From NCBI GenBank assembly GCA_963555705.1, contig OY743182.1, positions 51,712,592-51,776,591 on the forward strand: a stretch of 64,000 nucleotides of DNA, given 5' to 3'. Below, piece after piece: positions 47,001 to 57,989 of this stretch. The notes under the pieces were generated by a model that did not search any database, had not been told where the DNA came from, and was given only the letters and a program-made list of their open reading frames with translations. Position numbers and translations under genes: made by a program. Each line of letters begins with the position of its first letter. The first letter of the stretch is position 1. The DNA comes from Ligustrum vulgare. Taxonomy: Eukaryota; Streptophyta; Magnoliopsida; Lamiales; Oleaceae.

Positions 47001-49775
47001 TTTATAATGTAAAAAAAAGATGTCGTCAAAGACTTTATTATTATTATTTTTATTATTATGGTTTATATATAAACAATATTAATTATTATTGTATTATTTA
47101 TTAAAGTTGTGTAATTATAATTATTAATGTTATGAAACTATAATATATATTTTTACATTTATGAAATTATAGTTCATATTTATTATTTCTAATTATTATG
47201 AAAAATATTAATAATTTTTTATCAACAATATTTAATTATTATAATTATATTTATTTTGATATTATTAATAAATTTCTTATTTGCATTATGAAATTATAAT
47301 TACATATCTTACTTCTAATTATTATGAAATTATTAAGTTTTTGTTACAATTATGAAATCATAGTTAGCCATTTGTTAATTCTAATTATATTTAGTAATGA
47401 TTTTTTTTTTTTTTGTAATAAATATAAATAATATTAAGAATAAAAAAATTATTTAGAATTTTATAATTTATTTATAATGTAAAAAAAGATGTCGTCAAAG
47501 ACTTTATTATTATTATTTTTATTATTATGGTTTATATATAAACAATATTAATTATTATTGTATTATTTATTAAAGTTGTGTAATTATAATTATTAATGTT
47601 ATGAAACTATAATATATATTTTTACATTTATGAAATTATAGTTCATATTTATTATTTCTAATTATTATGAAAAATATTAATAATTTTTTATCAACAATAT
47701 TTAATTATTATAATTATATTTATTTTGATATTATTAATAAATTTCTTATTTGCATTATGAAATTATAATTACATATCTTACTTCTAATTATTATGAAATT
47801 ATTAAGTTTTTGTTACAATTATGAAATCATAGTTAGCCATTTGTTAATTCTAATTATATTTAGTAATGATTTTTTTTTTTTGTAATAAATATAAATAATA
47901 TTAAGAATAAAAAAATTATTTAGAATTTTATAATTTATTTATAATGTAAAAAAAGATGTCGTCAAAGACTTTATTATTATTATTTTTATTATTATGGTTT
48001 ATATATAAACAATATTAATTACTATTGTATTATTTTTTTATTTATTAAAGTTGTGTAATTATAATTATTAATGTTATGAAACTATAATATATATTTTTAC
48101 ATTTATGAAATTATAGTTCATATTTATTATTTCTAATTATTATGAAAAATATTAATAATTTTTTATCAACAATATTTAATTATTATAATTATATTTATTT
48201 TGATATTATTAATAAATTTCTTATTTGCATTATGAAATTATAATTACATATCTTACTTCTAATTATTATGAAATTATTAAGTTTTTGTTACAATTATGAA
48301 TCATAGTTAGCCATTTGTTAATTCTAATTATATTTAGTAATGATTTTTTTTTTTTTTTGTAATAAATATAAATAATATTAAGAATAAAAAAATTATTTAG
48401 AATTTTATAATTTATTTATAATGTAAAAAAAGATGTCGTCAAAGACTTTATTATTATTATTTTTATTATTATGGTTTATATATAAACAATATTAATTATT
48501 ATTGTATTATTTATTAAAGTTGTGTAATTATAATTATTAATGTTATGAAACTATAATATATATTTTTACATTTATGAAATTATAGTTCATATTTATTATT
48601 TCTAATTATTATGAAAAATATTAATAATTTTTTATCAACAATATTTAATTATTATAATTATATTTATTTTGATATTATTAATAAATTTCTTATTTGCATT
48701 ATGAAATTATAATTACATATCTTACTTCTAATTATTATGAAATTATTAAGTTTTTGTTACAATTATGAAATCATAGTTAGCCATTTGTTAATTCTAATTA
48801 TATTTAGTAATGATTTTTTTTTTTTTTGTAATAAATATAAATAATATTAAGAATAAAAAAATTATTTATAATTTTATAATTTATTTATAATGTAAAAAAA
48901 GATGTCGTCAAAGACTTTATTATTATTATTTTTATTATTATGGTTTATATATAAACAATATTAATTATTATTGTATTATTTTTTTATTTATTAAAGTTGT
49001 GTAATTATAATTATTAATGTTATGAAACTATAATATATATTTTTACATTTATGAAATTATAGTTCATATTTATTATTTCTTATTATTATGAAAAATATTA
49101 ATAAATTTTTATTAACAATATTTAATTATTATAATTATATTTATTTTGATATTATTAATAAATTTCTTATTTGCATTATGAAATTATAATTACATATCTT
49201 ACTTCTAATTATTATGAAATTATTAAGTTTTTGTTACAATTATGAAATCATAGTTAGCCGTTTGTTAATTCTAATTATATTTAGTAATGATTTTTTTTTT
49301 TTTGTAATAAATATAAATAATATTAAGAATAAAAAAATTATTTAGAATTTTATAATTTATTTATAATGTAAAAAAAGATGTCGTCAAAGACTTTATTATT
49401 ATTATTTTTATTATTATGGTTTATATATAAACAATATTAATTATTATTGTATTATTTTTTTATTTATTAAAGTTGTGTAATTATAATTATTAATGTTATG
49501 AAACTATAATATATATTTTTACATTTATGAAATTATAGTTCATATTTATTATTTCTAATTATTATGAAAAATATGAATAATTTTTTATCAACAATATTTA
49601 ATTATTATAATTATATTTATTTTGATATTATTAATAAATTTCTTATTTGCATTATGAAATTATAATTACATATCTTACTTCTAATTATTATGAAATTATT
49701 AAATTTTTGTTACAATTATGAAATCATAGTTAGCCATTTGTTAATTCTAATTATATTTAGTAATGAAATTATTTT
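44041..49775. repeat. Tandem array, about 12 copies of a 467-479 bp AT-rich unit
   Basis: The landmark GATGTCGTCAAAGAC occurs at 44633, 45110, 45587, 46065, 46544, 47019, 47488, 47955, 48432, 48901 and 49377, giving periods of 467-479 bases. The first unit (44041-44632) is longer, about 592 bases. It retains sequence also present, inverted, in the left terminal region, so it looks like the ancestral form. The other eleven share the same internal deletion and differ from one another mostly in homopolymer lengths. The last is truncated. No coding capacity. Confidence 0.95.
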
Positions 49776-49840
49776 TGTAATAAATGAATATATTAAAAAT
49801 AAAATAATTATTTACAAATTTAAAATTTAATTTTCTAAAT

Positions 49841-49915
49841 GGCCGGACCATTTTCAAAAATGGTCCGGCAGGACTAAAATGGTCCGGCCGGACCATTATA
49901 GGTCCGGCCGGACCT
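49841..49915. repeat. Cluster of GGTCCGGCCGGACC palindromes (right)
   Basis: Two exact and two degenerate copies of the palindrome found at the left end, at the equivalent place just outside the AT-rich unit. Confidence 0.9.
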
Positions 49916-50435
49916 TTTTGTTAACGGAAATGACGGCCGGACTTCTTCTTCTTCACAAATCTCAAGCTCCAACAATGGTGGATCAAGAAAAATTCTTCTA
50001 TGAACCCAAAAAAACTCGATTTTCATAACAAAAATTTCAAACTTCAAGCTATAAATCTAGGAATCAAAGCTAAAAATGTAATCCAACCTTGTCTAAAGTT
50101 TGAATCTTGAACAATCCGGAGTGAAGTTCTTCTTCTTTGTAACGACCGAACTATTCTTTGGAGAGGAGAAATTTCGCCGGACCGAACAATACAAATGGTG
50201 AGGAGCCGGACTCTTTTGAATAAGTTATAAGGATATTTTGGACTTTGTAAATAATAAATCTATTTCATTTTTTTTTTTTTTAACTTACAAATGGGTCAAA
50301 GGGTATTTTGAAAAATGGGTCGGAGGATCCAACTATTGGCCACTAATTCCTCACTACTCACTGCTGTAAAAAACTATTACCGGCACAGAGTGATATGAAC
50401 TTGTGCTAGAAAGGTATTGGGATACAGATTGATGC

Positions 50436-50660
50436 TTGATAAACATGGTGAATAAGAATAATAATTCTATTTCCACAATGTCATCCACATCCACATCGGA
50501 AATCCTGGCCAAGCCATCTTTTTTCTTCTTTTGGTTTGTTTGCTTATTTGTTTGTTTGTATAGCTTTTGCAGACGTTTGACGTTGGTTAAGCTTGAAATT
50601 TTTTGGAGAACTTCCACCGATGGTGTCCAATTTATTGAGATTGTAGCAAGTTGGTTTTAG
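50436..50660 (+). CDS. Unrecognised 74-codon ORF with a membrane segment
   Basis: It has a Ser/Thr/Asn-rich N-terminus (SISTMSSTSTSEI), one strongly hydrophobic segment (FFFFWFVCLFVCLYSFC) and a polar C-terminus. It lies in host DNA immediately right of the MULE. A small single-pass membrane protein is possible, but it resembles no family I recognise and the hydrophobic segment comes from a T-rich tract. Confidence 0.25.
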   Translation: MINMVNKNNNSISTMSSTSTSEILAKPSFFFFWFVCLFVCLYSFCRRLTLVKLEIFWRTSTDGVQFIEIVASWF

Positions 50661-50667
50661 TTTGTAA

Positions 50668-50822
50668 GTGTGTTTGATTTTCTAAGTTTTTGGGAAAAAG
50701 AAAATTAAAAAGTAGTTTGAAAAGTAAAAATTTGTGAGCTTAACTTTTTTGGATGATTAAGATTAATTACTGTAAAAAAAAGTAGTAAATTTTATGATAA
50801 AGTTATAAAATCAAACAAGGGC
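50668..50822. mobile_element. Family A MITE, 155 bp, TSD TAA
   Basis: Ends GTGTGTTTGATTTT and (reverse complement) GCCCTTGTTTGATTTT are flanked by TAA at 50665-50667 and 50823-50825. Confidence 0.7.
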
Positions 50823-51023
50823 TAAATAGATTCAATAATTATAAACTTTTGTTAAATAGACTTTGAAACTATAACCTTTTAAAAAATAGACTTCAACCAT
50901 TTATTCTTTCCCAAATACCCTCATTTTCAAACAAAATCATCTAACTATAAAACAACTTCAATTTAGTCCCCAAATAAATTTTGGAAACAAAATAATAAAA
51001 TTAGTTTTTACCTAATTAAATTC

Positions 51024-51221
51024 ATGCATGTTTACGACCCCTACATACTTGAAGAAAAAAGGAAAGATTTAATTAGGAGTTTACATAGAGAATATACAGA
51101 ATTAGTTAGTATTGAAGGAGAATCAAGTACCAGAGCTATAGAATTATACGAAGAACTTAAAAGATTAGTTAAACAACATATTGAATATTTGAGATTAATA
51201 AAAATAAACGAAATAAGATAA
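51024..51221 (+). CDS. Small ORF upstream of the pararetrovirus primer site
   Basis: An open frame of 65 codons, charged and Leu-rich (LYEELKRLV-type), with the same A-rich composition as the viral DNA that follows. It is probably viral and, in a circular genome, would be the last ORF before the primer site. If so, the integrated copy includes a little of the genome end left of its origin. No function is assigned. Confidence 0.4.
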   Translation: MHVYDPYILEEKRKDLIRSLHREYTELVSIEGESSTRAIELYEELKRLVKQHIEYLRLIKINEIR

Positions 51222-51325
51222 GAAGAAATATTTTTGACAAGAATCATAAGACGATTATAATTCCACATATAATTCCTTAAGAAAATAGAGAGTGTGTTCT
51301 GCGTCTGCGCACCCTGGTAAAAAAA

Positions 51326-51338
51326 TGGTATCAGAGCC
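51326..51338 (+). other. tRNA-Met primer binding site of the pararetrovirus
   Basis: TGGTATCAGAGCC matches the initiator tRNA-Met complement, the minus-strand priming site and conventional genome origin of Caulimoviridae. It lies 23 bases before the first ORF downstream. Confidence 0.85.
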
Positions 51339-51361
51339 TTGTTACGAACTAAAAAATCAAA

Positions 51362-52700
51362 ATGAATTTATCAGAAGAAAAATATATAATTGAAGAATTT
51401 CTAAAAAATGTAGAAAAACATAAAAAACCAAGTAATCCTTATTTACCAAAAAATAATTTGAACGAAGGATTTGAAGAAATGAATAAGAAATTAGAAAATT
51501 TAGAATATAATTTACAAATAGGAAATGATATATTAGATAAAAATCTAAAAGGAAAAGATAAAATCATAATTAATCCTCCTCAAGATTACAGAAGGAAAAT
51601 TAAAGATAAAAATAAAGGAAAGAAAAAAACACCTGAAATAAAATAATTTATGATAACAGATGTAGAAGAAATAGAAAGAACATTCTTAGAATCTACAGAA
51701 AAAGAATATGATAAATATAAAAATCAATTAGAAGAATTAGCAAAACAAGTAGAAAATACTAAAATGAATACAAACCCGTCTGCTAGTAACATAAAAGAAT
51801 AATTTAGTAGTGATGAAGATACAAGTAATCCATATGGAACTTAAATAGCTAGAAAAGAAGGATTCCAAAGATATAGGAAAACTCAGAATAGATATAGTGG
51901 AAATATTAGAAAACAATTCATAAAAGAAGTTAATCCAACAAAATCATATAATGAACAAATCCACACAACAAGAATGTGGTTAGATTTAGACTGTGTAGAT
52001 ACAAACAAAACTATTGAAATATGGACAAAAAGTACTGATTTAGCAATACAATTTAATAAATTGGACACATATACAACCTTTGGATTTATAGAACATACAT
52101 TTAGAGGTATAGTATCAGAATGGTGGAGAAAACTACCTGTAAATATAAAAATAAGAATAAAATATGGAGAAAACACAACTGATGCATTACATAATAGAAA
52201 TAATCTAAATGATCAAAGTATAAGAGATATATTAAATAGGTTGGAAAGAGCCCTCAGAACAGAATTTTTAGGAGATAAATACACAATTGATGAAGAAGCT
52301 AGAAAACAAGATGAATCTAATGAAGGAATGATTGCAATGAAAAATTTAAGAATATATGATATGTGCGAATTAGAAAGATATACATGTAAATTTTAAGATA
52401 TACAATCAACCAAGGAGATTATACAGATAATAAGCCAATCTTAATATCTTACTTCACAAAATTACCATTCCTATGAGGAAATAAGTTATTAAAAGAATAC
52501 AATAAAATATTACCTGAAGGAGATGAAGAAGGAATATATATAGATAGTCTTGGAAGTAGAATTGAATTTACAAAAAGAATGATAAGTATTTGGTGCAGAG
52601 AAGCACTAGAAAAAAAAAAAAGCATATAAGATAACGAAGAACTCTTTATGTTGTTACAAAGATATAGGTCAAACAGAACAATTTGGATGCCATAAGAAGA
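51362..52700 (+). pseudogene. Coat-protein-like region of the pararetrovirus, interrupted
   Basis: A first frame (51362-51646) is Lys/Asn/Glu-rich. After stops near 51644, 51800 and 51842 the frame is open again to 52396 and shows a capsid-type core (WLDLDCV, EWWRKLP). The distal part (52396-52700) has further breaks. It is followed in the proper order by the CCHC knuckle. Assignment rests on order and general character more than on strong motifs. Confidence 0.65.
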
Positions 52701-52708
52701 AATATAAG

Positions 52709-53530
52709 TTGTATAAAAAACATAAAAGAAGATTCAAAAACTTTAAAAAGTTTAAGAAAAGAAACTTCAAGCCATATAAAAAATATTTCAAGAAAAGAAA
52801 TTGGTCTGAAAAACCCAATAAAAAATATATTAAAAAATGTAGATGCTTCATTTGTAATGAAGAAGGACACGTAGCCTCTCAATGTCCTAAGAGAAAAGAT
52901 AAACAGAATATAAAAACTCTCAAAATTTATGAAGAATTTATAGATGATAGTGATATAGAACCAATTGAGTATTTTGAGGATTCGAACGGTGAAGGTAGTA
53001 GTATTTATGAGTTGAAAACATCATCATCAGATGAAGAATCTGAAGAAAATATATATATGAATGAAATCCAAGAAGTACAAGAAATAGATATTGAAATAAA
53101 TGAGGAAGTTGAAAACTCAGTAGAAGGAATTTTTCAAGAAATTACATTCGGTAGCAAAAGATATAAGGAGATAACTAAAAGAATTTTAGACTTACAAGAA
53201 AAAGATGTATTTCATCAAGGATTCTTAGGAATACTACCTAGGATGAACAAAACAATTGTAAGTATGAATTATAAAGAAATCTCAATTAATATAGAAGATG
53301 TAGTGGGAAAAATCAGAATTCCAATAATTACTAAAGAATGGGTAAAACAAAATTTATCCAATATTCCAGAAAATATTAGGAAGAAGTTAAAATATATTAA
53401 AATTGGAGGAATCCAAGTTATGATTAAAGGATTCTTTAGAGAATGTATGAATATACCTATTGAAATTTATTGCATAGATAACAAAATCTTACAAGATCCT
53501 ATAGATGCTCTATTAGGAACTGTTGTATGA
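52709..53530 (+). pseudogene. CCHC knuckle and movement-protein-like region of the pararetrovirus
   Basis: An open frame of 273 codons: a Lys-rich stretch, a CCHC zinc knuckle (CFICNEEGHVASQC near 52844-52885), an acidic Ser/Glu linker, and the start of a 30K-superfamily movement-protein-like domain (GILPRMNK, IPIITKEW). The frame stops at 53528-53530 within the conserved part, and similar sequence continues in another frame. Confidence 0.72.
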
Positions 53531-54034
53531 AATCTAGTTTATCAGAAGATAATATTTACAGTAAAATCAAATTATGCAATCTCAATAATAGATGAAAATA
53601 TAGACCAAAGTTTCAATCTCTATTATAGAATTGGAAACTTGAAAATGTTACATAAAAGTAAGGTTATTAGTATAAGCATAAAATCAATATTTGCTTTTAG
53701 CACTAGCCATCATAGTAATTTAAGAAAAATAACAGATAACATAATAATACACAAAGATTTTGATGAATTGGCACAATATATTCCGCCAAGAAAATATAAG
53801 GAACGTGAAGTTACAATACCAGAAAAAATAATGCTTGATTTTCACAAACAAGCTAAAGAAATTAATTCTGAACGAAGAATAATAAAAAAAGATAGTGTGA
53901 GACTACAAGGAGAAAATATTATTGCAAGATTCCCACATAGAGGAAATGTTAACATAGAACGACTTAAAACCCAAAGTGTTGATGAACCAGCAAGCTCACA
54001 ATATTATATCAGGACTAGATATATCAACCAATAA
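53531..54034 (+). pseudogene. Distal movement-protein-like region of the pararetrovirus
   Basis: A continuation in fragments. The largest open piece (53639-54034) is basic and ends at a stop at 54032-54034. It lies between the movement-protein-like core and the first protease-like segment. Confidence 0.55.
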
Positions 54035-54430
54035 GGGATAAAAAATGATCTTCTTGTCCTTATAGATACAGGAGCATATAGAAATCATGTAGATGCTAAA
54101 TTTGTTATCTACTTACAAGATTATGAGTTACCACAAAAATATGTCTTTAAAGACTACTTAGGACATAACCTTGAAATAAAAAGATATCTGAGTTTCCCTC
54201 TTATAATTATAGGGGAGAATCAAGGTGAACATAAAACAGAAATAATCTTATATAAAGATGATAATTATGGACTTAGCCAAACACCTATATTACTAGGAAT
54301 GAGCTTTCTTGGAAAAGTAAGTCCTTACAAGATATGTCAGGGATATATAAAAATAACACTTGAAAGAAACCCAGTTATTATACCAAGGATAGATAAAAAT
54401 ATGAGATCATTGTTACCACGGAAAGGATAA
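54035..54430 (+). pseudogene. First aspartic-protease-like segment of the pararetrovirus
   Basis: A frame open up to a stop near 54428 contains LIDTGA (near 54059) and, about 80 residues on, a ILLG-type flap/end motif (near 54290). This is the spacing of a retropepsin-like fold. Confidence 0.55.
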
Positions 54431-54439
54431 TAAATATCA

Positions 54440-54683
54440 ATCCCATGAGTCCATTTATTAAAGTCATACTCAATTTAAAAAATTATTGTAAAATAAAATT
54501 TCATACTTATTTAGATACAGGAAGTACTATAAGCCTTTGCTTACCAAATGTACTACCATCTGAATATTGGAAATATGACTAAAAAAAAGTTGTAACTGCT
54601 ACAACAGCGGGAGGAAACAAGATAATATAGCAAATATACTACACAAATACCTTTTCTAATATCTCTTAGAGAAGTGTTTGTTG

Positions 54684-54762
<79 letters not shown>

Positions 54763-54820
54763 ACTACAATTGGATGTGATATTTTGCTAGGACAAAATTT
54801 TCTATTAAAATATGCACCTT
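54440..54820 (+). pseudogene. Second aspartic-protease-like segment, split by (AT)n
   Basis: LDTGST (near 54513) and a later ILLGQNF block (near 54783) mark the retropepsin preceding reverse transcriptase. Stops occur near 54580, 54628 and 54668, and a 74-base AT microsatellite separates the two halves. Confidence 0.65.
54687..54760. repeat. (AT)37 microsatellite inside the pararetrovirus
   Basis: An uninterrupted alternation of A and T over 74 bases, inside the protease-coding part. Confidence 0.97.
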
Positions 54821-55944
54821 TTACTCAATTTATTGATAAATATATGTTCACAACACCTTGTGCACACAAGATATTTACACCTAGAATCACAAGAGTTGTA
54901 AGCATAGCTTACAAAGAAATTAATCATCAGAGCTCCTCAACCCAGCATGGTGGATGTTGGAGTGCAGAAAAATTTAAACCAATTAATGTGTTAAAAATGA
55001 CAGTAGAAGATAAGTTAGAAAAACTTAGAAAAGAAATTTCTGAAACTTATTCTGAAAACCCATCAGAAAAATGGGATACAGATAAAGTTAAAGCTAAGAT
55101 AGAGCTTATAAAACCAGATACTGTAGTAAGAGTTAAACCAATGAAATACAGTGTTGAAGACCAAGAGGAGTTTAAAGTTCAAATAAAAGAATTATTAGAA
55201 GCCAAACTAATTAGGCCTAGTAAAAGTCCACATAGTAGTCCAGCATTTATGGTTAGAAAACATAGTGAAATAAAAAGAGGAAAAGCCAGAATGGTGATTA
55301 ACTATAAAAGGCTAAACGAAGTTACAAAATTTGATGGATATTACTTGTCAAATAAGGACATCCTTATTAAACAAGTACAAAACAAGAAGATATTTTCAAA
55401 GTTCGATTGTAAATCAGGATTTTGGCAAATTATGCTCACAGAAGATAGCAAACCTTTAACTGCATTTAGCACGCCGAATCCTTTAGGACAATTTGAATGG
55501 AATGTAATGTCATTTAGATTGAAAAATGCACCACAGATATTTCAAAGAAGAATGGATGAGGTAATAAAACCTATTACTCATTTTTGTATTGTCTACATAG
55601 ATGATTTACTTATTTATTCAAAAGATATGAACGAACATATTGAACATTTTGAAAAGTTTTGTTATATCATGAAAAAACATGGTATTGCACTTTCTCAAAA
55701 GAAAGCTGAAATAGCAAAAATAGAGATAGAATTTCTTGGACTATTTATAAAAGAAGGAGAATTGCAACTGCAATATCATATTGGTGAAAAACTTCAAGAT
55801 TTTTCTGAAGAAATCAAAGATAAAAAACATTTACAAAGTTTTCTCTGTATATTAAATTACGCAGAAGGATTTATTGAAAATTGTGCAAAGTTAAAAAATT
55901 ACTCTTCCAAAATTAAGGAAAAATGTAATGTGGTCTTGGGATGA
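54784..55944 (+). pseudogene. Reverse transcriptase region of the pararetrovirus
   Basis: The longest open viral frame, 386 codons. RT blocks are visible in order: SSPAFMVRK, ARMVINYKRLN, FSKFDCKSGFWQI, and the catalytic YIDDLLIYS near 55594-55620, then EFLGLFI. It is preceded without a start by the protease segment and ends at a premature stop (55942-55944) in the connection region. Confidence 0.9.
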
Positions 55945-56440
55945 ATAAGGTCGCAAAAACATCAGAAATGTAAAAGATGAATTAAAAAAATCTACCAAAA
56001 CTTATTATTCCACAGGAAGAAGATTTCTTTATCCTTGAAACCGACGCTTCAGATATTTACTAGGGAGCAGTATTTAAGGTAAAAAAAGAATCATAAAGAA
56101 TATAAATGTGAAAAGAATTGTTCTTATCCTGAAATACTTGCAGGATATACATAAGGAACATTCAAAGAAGTTGAAACGAGGTATGAAACAAATAGGAAAG
56201 AGCTCATTGCAGTGAAGCGAGGAGTACAAAAATATGAAGATTACTTGCTACCAAAAAAGTTCTTGATTAGAACTGATAATACACAAGTTAAAGCATTTCT
56301 AAAAAACAATGTTGATCCATCTATTACCAATAGATACATTATCAGAATCCAGATATGATTTTCATATTTCAAATTTGATATTGAATATATTAAAGGACAT
56401 TCTAATTTTCTTCCTGATTATCTTAGCAGAGATGGAGCTG
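55945..56440 (+). pseudogene. RNase H region of the pararetrovirus
   Basis: In fragments: ETDASD near 56039, an acid-bearing RKELIAVK block near 56196 and IRTDN near 56268, the typical RNase H order. It is broken by stops near 56060, 56094 and 56357. Confidence 0.75.
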
Positions 56441-56596
56441 AAGGAATTAAAGACAAAAGTCCAGATACTTGAACTTAAAGTCTCTTGTTTGGAAATGCAA
56501 ATTCAAAATATACAATAAAGCTTTATAGGAAGTACCAAGATAGCCCATTCGGAAGAAAATACTTGTACAAAGTCTAGTAACCCTTCACCGGGTCTT

Positions 56597-57642
56597 ATGA
56601 ATACTAGCGCTTTTCCCGTGGATAAATGGAAAGACAAGATAATATTAGGAACCCCTTCACAGGGAAAAATTAATCCTAATATTTGTACTGAAAATATGGA
56701 AACGGATACGAAGCCTTCATTCAAGAAGGATAATCAAGATATCAAGAAGGTTATGGAAACCTCTTCACAGAGAAATGAAATTGATTCCAAAACCCGTATT
56801 GAGCAAATAAACCCAAAAGATGTGGTAAAAGTTTACTACGAACAAAAATTACCAAACAAAGATAACTACGAAGAAGTTCTCTTCTTTATTGTTATTTTCA
56901 ATATACTGTCAAATTGGTATCTCGAAGTAGGAAAATGGATGAAGACCCTACACTATGGAAAATACAACAAGATAAATTTCTATCTAGGAGCGCCAGCTAA
57001 CTGGGTTCAAAATTGCTTTGAATTAGGGAATATACTCTGCATATATCCAAGCAAAGATCTAAGGGAAATTTCAAAACTTCCCATAGATGTTAAAAGGAAT
57101 TTCGAAGATTTAATGAAGTTATCAAAAGTACGAACATATATATCCGATTCTTTTCAGCCACAATGGAATGGAATAAATATGAAAGAACAATGATCCCGTC
57201 ATTTCATTGTATCAAGATAGGGATCACAAACCAACACTTCTTACCAACTAGCCAAAAAGTTGTTAAGAATGGATATGAAGATATTGTTAACATGATTTCT
57301 TACAGAATAGCTAAAGGATATAAAGAAACATTTGATAATTTAAGTCCAGTTATTTCTGAAAAAGAAAAAATTTGGTTATATCCTTCAGTTAATCATATAA
57401 TCTACTCCAATGCGAGATTTCCATCGAAAGAAGTAGATATTTGTGAATTGGACCACATACTTGAGAAAATTATTATCAATGAAGTAAGTGGAAGTGAAAC
57501 TATGCGCAAAGTGCTATGCAAGATAATGTGGGACCATCCAGAGCACAGGTGTGAACACTGTCTTGTTGAAGATATGAGTCATGCATCACTCGAGAGTACA
57601 GAATTCCCAGCAGAGTTCTTTGACTCAAGGATGGAAAAATAA
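56597..57642 (+). pseudogene. Transactivator / inclusion-body-like region of the pararetrovirus
   Basis: Two overlapping frames (56597-57193 and 57163-57642) carry one continuous protein-like sequence split by a frameshift near 57180. The first half has a polar N-terminus and a structured core (FYLGAPANWV). The second ends with a Cys/His cluster (HRCEHC). Position after RNase H and size suggest the ORF called TAV in cavemo- and caulimoviruses. Similarity is weak by eye. Confidence 0.5.
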
Positions 57643-57989
57643 AGCTGTCAAATAGTGACCCTTTATCACTACTTTAATAAAGTCTCTTTATTAAAGAAAA
57701 GTTGTGGTGTTTTGTCACAATCCGGAAGATAATTTGTCAAGAATTATTGAAATCCAGCTAGCAAGAAAAATAAATGTACCTAAAAAAGTGGTTGATGACT
57801 ACTCAACAAGAAATTTATTGCAGAAGAGATAAGATTCCTTTCTTGTCACCAAAAAAGAGAGGAGGAAAATAATCCAGGACCTCTACAAAAGGGGGAAGAG
57901 ATTCAATAAAGAGGTATCCCAAAATATCTGAGTCAAGCACTTGTACTTTTTTATTCAAAAACTTGTTTACACTACTTTTATTCAAGAAA

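Larger units (their letters stand above)
43955..50352. repeat. Right terminal region of the MULE, expanded
   Basis: The inner end (43963-44030) is the reverse complement of 37005-37075 and lies about 40 bases upstream of the ULP1-like start codon. Then come the tandem array (44041-49775), the GGTCCGGCCGGACC cluster and a terminal part of about 430 bases. Relative to the left terminal region it is about 5.3 kb longer, almost all of it array. Confidence 0.75.
35995..50361. mobile_element. Mutator-like element (MULE) with 9-bp TSD, transposase and ULP1-like gene
   Basis: The element spans 36004-50352 (14,349 bp) and is flanked by an exact nine-base duplication ACTACTCAC at 35995-36003 and 50353-50361, the size expected of Mutator elements. 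Both ends start with G (GGGAGAATT and, inverted, GAGGAATTA), with patchy inverted similarity further in (AAAATACCC, AAAATATCC). Long inverted repeats follow: 36706-37085 is the reverse complement of DNA starting at 43955. Inside are a MuDR-type transposase on plus and a DUF1985/ULP1-like gene on minus, convergent. ULP1-like genes carried by MULEs are known (Kaonashi in Arabidopsis, CUMULE in melon). It inserted 346 bases from the start codon of the PES-like gene. Both genes are broken, so this copy is not autonomous as read. Confidence 0.85.

Noticed and set aside
44041..49775. The tandem array as a CRISPR or a centromeric satellite
   Set aside because: The units are contiguous and about 475 bases long without spacers, and their founder unit is part of the MULE terminal region.
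36004..50352. Two independent elements, one MULE and one ULP1 gene
   Set aside because: The inverted repeats flanking the two genes match each other, and the only 9-bp duplication encloses both.
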